Below are positions 1-6,394 of a stretch of DNA of 8,536 nucleotides, piece by piece; within the stretch, counting starts at the first letter, position 1; every line of letters starts with the position of its first letter. Source of the stretch: Gammaproteobacteria bacterium (GTDB lineage Bacteria; Pseudomonadota; Gammaproteobacteria; Eutrophobiales; Eutrophobiaceae); assembly GCA_003645215.1 (NCBI GenBank), contig QNEM01000074.1:1-8536 (forward strand), given 5' to 3'. Under the pieces are notes generated by a model. That model was not told the origin of the DNA, did no database searches, and saw only the letters and a program-made list of their open reading frames with translations. Made by a program: the position numbers and the translations under genes.

Positions 1-390
1 CAAGGTGGGGAAATAATTGTTCATGGCAGTGTAAGGAATGAGACAGGCCATACAATGAGTGGTGGCTTGATTGCCATTGGTGGCAACACTGGTGATTTTA
101 CCGGCGTCAATATGCTTGCCGGGACGATTATTGTATTGGGTGAAATGGGTATCCGTAATGGTGCCAGTATGAAGCGAGGAACAATATTGTCCATGCATGA
201 TGCGCCAATGATCCCGACATTCAGCTATGCATGTACCTATAACCCGACTTACTTACGACTATATTTATCTTATATCAGAAACCTTGGCCTGGAAGTTTCT
301 GATGCACAAATAAATGGCAACTATAAACGCTGGATTGGTGATGCCATTGAGTTAAACAAGGGTGAAATTCTTTTATACGCAAACCAGTAA
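1..390 (+). CDS. FwdC/FhcC-like GXGXG-domain protein, C-terminal part (5' end outside window)
   Basis: The reading frame is open from base 1 to a TAA at 388-390, so only about 129 C-terminal residues are visible. The first half contains glycine-rich repeats of the G-x-x-G-x-x-M-x-x-G-x-I type (for example GDFTGVNMLAGTI and GASMKRGTI). This is the right-handed beta-helix shared by formylmethanofuran dehydrogenase subunit C and the glutamate synthase GXGXG domain. The tail (PTYLRLYLSYI, then KRWIGDAIELNKGEILLY) aligns with the tail of the fhcC product at 6391-7224 (FLRLLFTQF, then HRFSGDLARNGKGEILIL). That places it nearer the FwdC/FhcC branch than the split glutamate synthase or N-methylglutamate synthase subunits, although those remain possible. 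It is a paralogue, not a duplicate, because repeat spacing and tail differ from fhcC. It is followed after 43 bases by a ferredoxin gene and then a ferredoxin reductase gene, probably in one operon. An internal ATG at 55 lies inside the repeats and is not a credible start. Function is not established; a structural subunit of a redox or amidotransfer complex is inferred. Confidence 0.8.
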   Translation, partial: QGGEIIVHGSVRNETGHTMSGGLIAIGGNTGDFTGVNMLAGTIIVLGEMGIRNGASMKRGTILSMHDAPMIPTFSYACTYNPTYLRLYLSYIRNLGLEVSDAQINGNYKRWIGDAIELNKGEILLYANQ

Positions 391-433
391 CAATTCTTTC
401 AAATTAACATAAGCCTTTGGGGAGGTAACTATT

Positions 434-739
434 ATGACAACCATAGTAACTGATAATTGTAAATCCTGTCGCTTCACAGATTGTGTCACAGTCTGTCCTG
501 TTGCCTGTTTTCATTATGACGATGAAATGTTGTATATCGATCCTGACGTCTGCATTGATTGCAGTGCCTGTATTCCTGAATGTCCCGTACAGGCGATCTT
601 CGAGGATGATGATATTCCTAAAGACCAGGAAAAATGGATTGCCATCAATGCTGAAAAAGCACCTGATCTGCCTGTTTGTGATGAACAAATGGATCCATTA
701 CCCGGTGCTGAGGAACGTAAGACAGAACTTGGATTTTAA
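434..739 (+). CDS. fdxA: 7Fe-type ferredoxin ([3Fe-4S][4Fe-4S], FdxA family)
   Basis: This 101-residue soluble electron carrier closely resembles Azotobacter vinelandii ferredoxin I. The cysteine pattern is C9-x7-C17-x3-C21, then C40-x2-C43-x2-C46-x3-C50. By homology C9, C17 and C50 would bind a [3Fe-4S] cluster, and C21, C40, C43 and C46 a [4Fe-4S] cluster. The extra cysteines C12 and C25 sit where ferredoxin I has non-ligand cysteines. The acidic tail after residue 55 (EDDDIPKDQEKW, DPLPGAEE) is also typical of the family. The start is well fixed: GGAGG at 421-425 lies 8 bases before the ATG. It lies 43 bases after the FhcC-like gene and 57 bases before the reductase gene, so the reductase is its likely electron partner. 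Overlapping reading frames on both strands here are shadows. Identification of the fold is secure; the physiological electron acceptor is unknown. Confidence 0.95.
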   Translation: MTTIVTDNCKSCRFTDCVTVCPVACFHYDDEMLYIDPDVCIDCSACIPECPVQAIFEDDDIPKDQEKWIAINAEKAPDLPVCDEQMDPLPGAEERKTELGF

Positions 740-796
740 TAATCCATTAAAGACACTTGATTTTTATCACACATTCTTTTCGGGGGAGATGTTTTA

Positions 797-2188
797 ATGG
801 CCCAACTCGGCAGTGAAAATAATCCTTTGCGTGTTGCCATCGTTGGTAGCGGTCCAAGTGGGTTTTATGCAGCAGAGGCACTCATCAAATCTGATATTAA
901 TGTCAAGGTTGATGTATTGGAGCGTCTGCCCTCTCCTTTTGGTCTGGTAAGAAGTGGTGTTGCACCTGATCATCCGAAACTAAAACAGGCGATCTTGCTT
1001 TACGACAAAATTGCACAATCACCTGAGTTTAATCTGATTGCCAATGTCACCGTGGGTAAGGACATAAGTGTTGATGAACTGCGTGGCTCCCACCATGCAA
1101 TTATATTTACCTGCGGTGCTGAATCAGACCGTAAACTGGGGATACCCGGCGAAGATCTGGCTGGCAGTTATACAGCAACTGAATTTGTAGCCTGGTATAA
1201 CGGTCATCCTGATTATCGTCAGCGACAATTTGATTTGTCCAACGAAGTTGCAGTGATCATCGGCCAGGGTAATGTCGCAGCTGATGTTGCCCGGATCCTG
1301 TCGAAGACGGTTGACGAATTAAAACACACCGATATCGCCGAGCACGCACTGGATGCCCTGGCAGAAAGCAAAATCAGGGAGATATATGTCATAGGTCGAC
1401 GTGGTCCTGCACAAGCCAAGTTCACACCGAAAGAACTGCGTGAATTTGGCGAACTGGAAGATTGCGATGCAGTCGTTGACTCATCCGAACTGGAATTGAA
1501 TGAGGCCAGTATTAAAGAACTGGGTGAAAAATCTAATATCGGTAGCAAAAAGATTTATGACTTGTTCCAAAAATATTCAGGCCTGGCAACATCAGGCCCA
1601 TCATCATCAAGAAAAGCACGTCGATGCCATTTCCAGTTTCTCAGAAGTCCGGTTGAATTAGTGGGAGACTCAAAACTGGAAAGGGTCAAGATTGAATACA
1701 ATCAACTCTCGGGCGACCCATTTAAGCAATCTGCCAGGGGTTCAGGTGAATTCTATGAACTGGAAACCGGCATCCTGTTTCGCAGTATCGGCTATCGTGG
1801 TGTTCCAATTGAAGGTGTGCCTTTTCATGATAGTTGGGGTGTTTTCCCAAATGAAGATGGCCGCATCACGGAAAACGATGAAACAGTGCCACAATTCTAC
1901 ACCGCTGGCTGGATCAAGCGTGGTCCCAGCGGCATCATCGGTACAAATCGCGCCTGCAGCGTAGCAACTGTAGCTTCACTGCTCGCCGATCTTGATGCAC
2001 TTGATACGGGTGAAGAGAAAACCGGTGCTGAAATACTCTATCCGCTACTGGATTCCCGGAATGTGAGATATCTAAATTTCCAGGAATGGAAGAAAATAGA
2101 CCTCAAAGAGGTAGAACGCGGAGAACCCAAGGGCAAACCACGGGAAAAATTTACCTTTGTAGATGAGATGATGTCCGTCCTCGACTGA
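797..2188 (+). CDS. fprA: Ferredoxin-NADP+ reductase, adrenodoxin reductase/FprA family
   Basis: This 463-residue cytoplasmic FAD enzyme exchanges electrons between NADP(H) and a ferredoxin. The FAD-binding motif GSGPSG is at residues 17-22, followed by the family signature SPFGLVRSGVAPDHP (46-60). A second nucleotide motif, GQGNVA (156-161), opens the NADPH domain. The stretch IGRRGPAQAKFTPKEL (199-214) includes R201 and R202, which in FprA-type enzymes contact the 2'-phosphate and so favour NADPH over NADH. The C-terminal FAD/NADP signature GWIKRGPSGIIGTNRACS spans 371-388. The length fits the simple FprA form (about 450-460 residues), with no extra ferredoxin domain; the ferredoxin is the separate gene just upstream. 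A purine-rich ribosome site (GGGGGA, 782-787) precedes the ATG. It is apparently the last gene of its group, since about 350 non-coding bases follow. The direction of electron flow (supplying ferredoxin from NADPH, or the reverse) cannot be read from the sequence. Confidence 0.93.
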   Translation: MAQLGSENNPLRVAIVGSGPSGFYAAEALIKSDINVKVDVLERLPSPFGLVRSGVAPDHPKLKQAILLYDKIAQSPEFNLIANVTVGKDISVDELRGSHHAIIFTCGAESDRKLGIPGEDLAGSYTATEFVAWYNGHPDYRQRQFDLSNEVAVIIGQGNVAADVARILSKTVDELKHTDIAEHALDALAESKIREIYVIGRRGPAQAKFTPKELREFGELEDCDAVVDSSELELNEASIKELGEKSNIGSKKIYDLFQKYSGLATSGPSSSRKARRCHFQFLRSPVELVGDSKLERVKIEYNQLSGDPFKQSARGSGEFYELETGILFRSIGYRGVPIEGVPFHDSWGVFPNEDGRITENDETVPQFYTAGWIKRGPSGIIGTNRACSVATVASLLADLDALDTGEEKTGAEILYPLLDSRNVRYLNFQEWKKIDLKEVERGEPKGKPREKFTFVDEMMSVLD

Positions 2189-2200
2189 AGATCCTCCTGC

Positions 2201-2219
2201 CTTGGGCTAATTGCCCTGG
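2201..2219 (+). terminator. Weak hairpin just after fprA, doubtful terminator
   Basis: GGGC (2204-2207) and GCCC (2213-2216) can pair across a TAATT loop, with a T-T mismatch and then up to two weaker pairs beyond. It lies about 15 bases after the fprA stop codon, where a terminator would be expected. No T-run follows, so it does not fit an intrinsic terminator, and the stem is short. It may only be a 3'-end stabilising structure, or chance. Confidence 0.2.
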
Positions 2220-2298
2220 AAACAATAGCCAGCCACATTCGGTCTTTCCCCGGAAATATAGCAGAATCGAGCCCTAAATAAGTTGAGAAACATATTGC

Positions 2299-2319
2299 AT
2301 ACGCTTACGGACAGCGTAT
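2299..2319. repeat. Perfect inverted repeat ATACGCT-N7-AGCGTAT, possible operator
   Basis: Two 7-base arms (2299-2305 and 2313-2319) are exact reverse complements around a 7-base spacer. A further CATAT (2291-2295) and ATATG (2325-2329) pair outside them, slightly off-centre. No T-run follows, so it is not an intrinsic terminator. An arm spacing of 14 bases centre to centre is compatible with a dimeric DNA-binding regulator, and it sits about 240 bases before fhcB. The binding protein is unknown. Confidence 0.4.
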
Positions 2320-2394
2320 ATCATATATGCCATAAAAATAAGAAATAATAATAACAATAAGAACTAGTTATAACGCAAGTTTTAGGGAAATGAC

Positions 2395-2400
2395 TTGACA
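2395..2400 (+). promoter_or_regulatory. TTGACA hexamer, candidate -35 element without a clear -10
   Basis: This is an exact match to the sigma-70 -35 consensus in the gap before fhcB. The sequence 16-18 bases downstream (around GGTGCA, 2418-2423) does not resemble TATAAT, so the promoter is incomplete by consensus. It could be an activator-dependent promoter with a poor -10 box, or a chance hexamer in AT-rich DNA. Confidence 0.25.
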
Positions 2401-2540
2401 TAAATTCACATAAAATTGGTGCACTCTAGTGTCGCATCCATATACGAATTATGTCATCAGAACAAACAGTAGCTGAATAATAAACTGCAACCAGGTCTTT
2501 TACCTATATTCTGTCAATTGAAACGAGTGATTTTACCGTG

Positions 2541-3818
2541 ATGAAGACAAAACAATCTCTGGCAAAAGTACAGAAGGATGTGCCATGTCCGTTTTGTAGT
2601 ATCCATTGTGATGATTTAGTCATTCAAAACCAGTCCGGTAAACTCAAAGTCAAGGAAAATGGCTGCCCTATCTCCGTCGAGCGTTTCGAACGACCCTTGG
2701 CTCAAAGCACACCGACTATCAACGGTAAAACCGCAACACTGGATGAAGCAATCAGCCAGGCTGCCGGAATTTTTAAAAAATCAGTTGAACCTTTAATTGC
2801 AGGCCTCGGCACAGATGTCGGCGGTATGCGTTCTGTAATGGAACTGGCGGACAAAACTGGCTCCATCATTGACCATATGCATCACGATGGTGCGGCTCGT
2901 AACATGCTTGTATTGCAAGATCTTGGTTGGGTCATGACGACCATGGGAGAAATAAGAAATCGCGCTGAACTGATTATTTTTGCCGGAACCGATGCAAGTA
3001 ATTATCCAAGATTTTATGAGCGTGTTGTGTGGAATGAACAATCCATGTTCAATTATGACACTGCAAAACGCGACATTGTCTACATTGGTGAAAATCTGGA
3101 TACATCCCGGGGTAAATCTCCCACAGGCAAGAAACCAACACATCTTAAATGCCCACAGGATGAAATAGGCGAGGTTATTTCTGTGTTGCATGCCCTGGTT
3201 GGAGGAAACAAAACCCAGAAGAAGGATGAAATCGCCGGTATCAAAATGGCGCACCTGGAAAAGCTTGCCGAACAAATGAAAAATACCCGTTATGGTGTCA
3301 TCGTCTGGGCACCTGGTGAACTGGATTTTCCACATGCTGAACTCACCATCCAGAATTTTTGTGAAATAACCAAATATTTGAACAGAGAAACCCGATTTGC
3401 CGGTTTTTTCCTGGGCGGCAATGATGGCGGCATGAGTGCCAATAATGTCAGCGCCTGGCAAAGCGGTTTTCCATTACGCGTTAATTTCAGCAAAGGTTAT
3501 CCGGAACATGACCTGCAAAAATATGCCACGGCAAATGTACTCAAGAACAAGGAAGCAGATGCACTACTCTGGATATCAAGTTTTAATCCCGAGATAAAAC
3601 CGCCTCACGCAAAGATCCCGACAATTGTTCTGGCAACAGCTGATACGAAACTGGATTTCAAACCAGATGTTTTCATTCCAGTCAGCACGCCGGGTGTAGA
3701 CCATAGCGGACAGATGATCCGCACAGACAGTGTTGTTTCATTACCATTAAAACAATTACGCAATTCAGACAACCCGAGTGTTAAAGAAGTAGTGCGCCGA
3801 ATTGCTGAATTAGTATAG
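2541..3818 (+). CDS. fhcB: Formyltransferase/hydrolase complex subunit B (FwdB/FmdB homologue)
   Basis: FhcB is the bacterial relative of the catalytic, molybdopterin-type subunit of archaeal formylmethanofuran dehydrogenase. In the bacterial Fhc complex it is a structural partner of FhcA and does not carry out a redox reaction. The product is 425 residues. An N-terminal signature C16-x2-C19-x3-C23, with C42 further on, matches the [4Fe-4S] motif of the archaeal family. Where archaeal enzymes carry the Mo/W-ligand Cys or Sec (the VCHG region), this protein reads DHMHHDG (about residues 111-117) with no cysteine. The motif LQDLGWVMTT then EIRNRAELI (roughly 125-145) is typical of bacterial FhcB. 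It is the first gene of the fhcBADC run; fhcA follows after 14 bases. The start is ambiguous: GTG at 2538 and ATG at 2541 are adjacent codons, and the only purine-rich stretch upstream (GAG, 2525-2527) is weak. ATG is chosen. Poor translation initiation or a leader effect is possible. Confidence 0.93.
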   Translation: MKTKQSLAKVQKDVPCPFCSIHCDDLVIQNQSGKLKVKENGCPISVERFERPLAQSTPTINGKTATLDEAISQAAGIFKKSVEPLIAGLGTDVGGMRSVMELADKTGSIIDHMHHDGAARNMLVLQDLGWVMTTMGEIRNRAELIIFAGTDASNYPRFYERVVWNEQSMFNYDTAKRDIVYIGENLDTSRGKSPTGKKPTHLKCPQDEIGEVISVLHALVGGNKTQKKDEIAGIKMAHLEKLAEQMKNTRYGVIVWAPGELDFPHAELTIQNFCEITKYLNRETRFAGFFLGGNDGGMSANNVSAWQSGFPLRVNFSKGYPEHDLQKYATANVLKNKEADALLWISSFNPEIKPPHAKIPTIVLATADTKLDFKPDVFIPVSTPGVDHSGQMIRTDSVVSLPLKQLRNSDNPSVKEVVRRIAELV

Positions 3819-3832
3819 GTAACAAAAATATT

Positions 3833-5488
3833 ATGTTAATCAAATTATCGGGTGGCACAGTCTATGACCCTGTACATGGCATAAACGGCGAACAAAGAGA
3901 TATTTATATCCGTGATGGTCAGATCACACGGAGACCGGCTGCTACTGTCGACATTGATAAAACCTATGATCTTAAGGGCAAGGTTATTATGGCTGGCGCC
4001 ATTGATATGCATACCCATATCGGTGGCGGCAAAGTTAATATTGCCCGTATGATGTTACCTGAAGATCACCGACAGGATCTTGTCAGCCGGACACCTTTAA
4101 CGCGCTCGGGCTGTGGTCACGCAGCCCCTTCTACGCTGACTGCAGGCTACCGCTACGTAGAAATGGGTTATACCGCATGTTTTGAACCAGCAATGCTACC
4201 CGCAAACGCACGCCAGGCCCATATGGAAATGGCGGACACCCCTATCGTCGACAAAGGTGCCTACGCTATGCTCGGCAGTGATGATTTCTTCCTGCGTATG
4301 CTGGCAGCGAAAAAGGACCAGGAAGCCATTGCCGATTATGTTGGCTGGATTATCAATGCCACCCAGGCACTGGCAATCAAGGTTGTTAATCCCGGTGGCA
4401 TTAGTGCATTTAAATTTAACCAACGTAAACTGGACCTTGATGAAAAGAATGAGTATTACGGCACCACACCTAGAGACATAATCAAATGCCTTGCTCAAGC
4501 GGTCAATGAATTAGGTGTCCCCCACCCTCTACATGTTCATGGCTGTAACCTCGGGGTCCCAGGAAATGTGCAAACAACACTGGACACAATTAATAGTGTC
4601 GAAGGCTTGCCTTTGCATCTGACCCATACTCAATTTCATAGCTATGGTACCGAGGGAGATCGACAGTTTTCTTCCGGTGCTGCCGAGATTGCAGAAGCAG
4701 TTAATGCCAACCCTAATATTTCCATCGATGTAGGTCAGGTTCTGTTTGGGCAAACAGTTACTGCATCAGGTGATACCATGCGTCAATATGCAGGTCACTG
4801 GCATGCACACCCTAAGAAATGGGTACTTATGGATATTGAATGTGATGCCGGTTGTGGTGTCGTACCCTTCAAGTACAGAGATAAAAATTTCGTCAACGCA
4901 CTGCAATGGGCCATCGGCCTCGAGCTCTTTTTACTGGTGAATGATCCATGGCGTATCTTTTTAACTACAGATCATCCTAATGGTGCGCCCTTTACCAGTT
5001 ACCCGCACCTGATCCGACTGTTGATGGATCGTAGCTTCCGAAATGACATGCTGTCGACCATTAATAAAGATGCAGCCGCCTCAAGTGTACTCGGTAGTAT
5101 TGACCGGGAATATTCACTTTACGACATTGCCATCATGACCAGGGCAGCACCGGCAAGAAGTCTGGGACTGAAGAATAGAGGACATCTTGGCTCCGGATCG
5201 ATTGCTGATATCACCGTCTATAACAATGTTAAAAACAGGGAAAAAATGTTTGAAAAGCCACTTTATGTATTTAAAGACGGTGAATTGGTGGCTAAAAATG
5301 GCAAGATTGTGAAAGTCACCACTGGTGGTACACATGTCCTCAAGCCAGAATATGACAAGAGTATTGAACGCTCACTGAAAAGTTATTTTGACAAATACCA
5401 GACCATCAAACTTGGTAATTTCAAGATCGATGATGATGAGATCGTTGAACACGGCAATGGGCACATTATCGTGCAACCATGCACATGA
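3833..5488 (+). CDS. fhcA: Formyltransferase/hydrolase complex subunit A (formyl-methanofuran-type hydrolase, amidohydrolase fold)
   Basis: FhcA hydrolyses the formyl group carried on the methanofuran analogue (methylofuran in Methylobacterium) to free formate. At 551 residues it matches bacterial FhcA and archaeal FwdA in length. It shows the binuclear metal site of the amidohydrolase superfamily. DMHTHIGGG supplies H60 and H62, and K183 in IKVVNPGG is the likely carboxylated bridging lysine. HPLHVHGCNLG contains H234 and H236, HLTHTQFH contains H262 and H265, and TTDHPNG supplies D380. Which of the central histidines bind metal is inferred from the family. The N- and C-terminal beta segments (residues 1-55 and about 440-490) form the usual small beta-sandwich, including the ITRAAPARSLGL and GHLGSGSIAD region. 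The upstream spacer has only AGGT about 12 bases before the ATG, a long spacing, so translation may depend on coupling to fhcB. fhcD begins 9 bases after its stop. Confidence 0.96.
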   Translation: MLIKLSGGTVYDPVHGINGEQRDIYIRDGQITRRPAATVDIDKTYDLKGKVIMAGAIDMHTHIGGGKVNIARMMLPEDHRQDLVSRTPLTRSGCGHAAPSTLTAGYRYVEMGYTACFEPAMLPANARQAHMEMADTPIVDKGAYAMLGSDDFFLRMLAAKKDQEAIADYVGWIINATQALAIKVVNPGGISAFKFNQRKLDLDEKNEYYGTTPRDIIKCLAQAVNELGVPHPLHVHGCNLGVPGNVQTTLDTINSVEGLPLHLTHTQFHSYGTEGDRQFSSGAAEIAEAVNANPNISIDVGQVLFGQTVTASGDTMRQYAGHWHAHPKKWVLMDIECDAGCGVVPFKYRDKNFVNALQWAIGLELFLLVNDPWRIFLTTDHPNGAPFTSYPHLIRLLMDRSFRNDMLSTINKDAAASSVLGSIDREYSLYDIAIMTRAAPARSLGLKNRGHLGSGSIADITVYNNVKNREKMFEKPLYVFKDGELVAKNGKIVKVTTGGTHVLKPEYDKSIERSLKSYFDKYQTIKLGNFKIDDDEIVEHGNGHIIVQPCT

Positions 5489-5497
5489 GAATAAAGC

Positions 5498-6394
5498 ATG
5501 AAGATTAATGGCGTAACAATAGACGATACCTTTGCGGAAGCATTTCCCATGAAGGCGACTCGTATCATTATCACAGCGATGACACTAAAGTGGGCCTATC
5601 GTGCCGCTAACGCATTAAGAGGATTTGCCTCTTCTGTGATTGCCTGTGGCTGTGAGGCGGATATTGAACGTGAGTTAAAACCATCTGAAACACCGGATGG
5701 GCGTCCCGGTATCTCACTGATGATCTTCGCTATGTCTATGAAGGATCTGGAGAAACAGATCCCCATGCGCGTTGGGCAATCCATCATGACCGCCCCGACG
5801 TCCGCCTGTTATTCGGGTCTTGATAGCGAAGTACAAATACCCATGGGCAAGCATCTGCGCTACTTTGGCGATGGTTATCAAATATCAAAAAAAATCAATG
5901 GTCGCCGATTCTGGCGTATCCCCGTCATGCATGGTGAATTTATTTGCGAAGATACTACTGGCGTAACCAATGCCATAGGTGGCGGCAATTTTCTGGTACT
6001 GGGTAAAACATCCCGTCAGGTCCTGACTGCCTGCGAAGCGGCCGTCGAGGAGATCAAGAAAGTCCCGGGCGTGATTACTGCCTTTCCCGGTGGCATTGTC
6101 GGCTCCGGCTCCAAGGTCGGTTCAAAATATGACTTCCTTTCGGCATCTACGAATGAGGCTTATTGCCCGACATTAAAGGGCCAGGTCAAATCGGATCTGG
6201 GCGATGACATCGGCTCAGTAATGGAAATTGTTATTGATGGCATCGATGAGAAATCAATCAGCGAAGCCACGCGGGTTGGTGTGCTTGCCGCCTGCTCCTT
6301 CGGTTCCAGGAAAGGTATTTATCGCATCAGTGCCGGTAACTATGGTGGCAATCTCGGGCCCCATCATTTTCATTTGAGGAAAATCCTGAAATGA
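5498..6394 (+). CDS. fhcD: Formylmethanofuran:tetrahydromethanopterin formyltransferase, Fhc subunit D (Ftr)
   Basis: FhcD moves the formyl group from N5-formyl-tetrahydromethanopterin to the methanofuran-type cofactor held by the complex. It works in the reverse direction to the archaeal methanogenic Ftr. The 298-residue length is standard for the family. Recognisable landmarks are the N-terminal MKINGVTIDDTFAEAFPMK, the PTSACYSGL stretch (100-108), RFWRIPVMHGEF (137-148) and GGGNFLVLGK (161-170). Further on are AFPGGIVGSGSKVGSKY (195-211) and the C-terminal GNLGPHHFHL (284-293). The two related lobes of Ftr are both present, with no break. The ATG lies 9 bases after the fhcA stop with only a weak GAGA upstream. 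The 3' end overlaps fhcC by four bases (ATGA), and GAGGA at 6376-6380 inside this gene serves as the fhcC ribosome site. Identification is secure. Confidence 0.97.
   Translation: MKINGVTIDDTFAEAFPMKATRIIITAMTLKWAYRAANALRGFASSVIACGCEADIERELKPSETPDGRPGISLMIFAMSMKDLEKQIPMRVGQSIMTAPTSACYSGLDSEVQIPMGKHLRYFGDGYQISKKINGRRFWRIPVMHGEFICEDTTGVTNAIGGGNFLVLGKTSRQVLTACEAAVEEIKKVPGVITAFPGGIVGSGSKVGSKYDFLSASTNEAYCPTLKGQVKSDLGDDIGSVMEIVIDGIDEKSISEATRVGVLAACSFGSRKGIYRISAGNYGGNLGPHHFHLRKILK

Larger units (their letters stand above)
2189..2540. other. Intergenic region between fprA and fhcB, probable fhc control region
   Basis: This is a gap of about 350 bases with no convincing gene on either strand. The first part (2189-2290) is mixed in composition and contains only a short GGGC/GCCC hairpin. 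The middle holds a perfect 7-bp inverted repeat (2299-2319), followed by a very AT-rich purine stretch (about 2331-2375). A TTGACA hexamer lies at 2395-2400. The last 100 bases before fhcB show no strong ribosome binding site. The position upstream of the five-gene fhc/fdh run makes it the natural place for that operon's promoter and regulatory sites, but this is inferred from position. Confidence 0.6.

Noticed and set aside
55..390. ATG at 55 as a true start for the first gene
   Set aside because: The frame is open upstream to base 1 and encodes further GXGXG repeat sequence, so the ATG is an internal methionine of a gene cut by the window edge.
483..797. Alternative + strand frame overlapping the ferredoxin gene
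   Set aside because: The ferredoxin frame has the full cluster-ligand pattern and a strong ribosome site. The alternative frame has neither.
2401..2436. TTGGTGCA resembling an NtrC half-site, with a possible sigma-54 element nearby
   Set aside because: The opposite NtrC half-site is not at the right spacing, and the GG-N10-GC spacing required for sigma-54 is not met.
2793..3461. Open frame on the minus strand (222 codons) inside fhcB
   Set aside because: It lies wholly within a clearly conserved fhcB coding frame, and its translation shows no recognisable domain.
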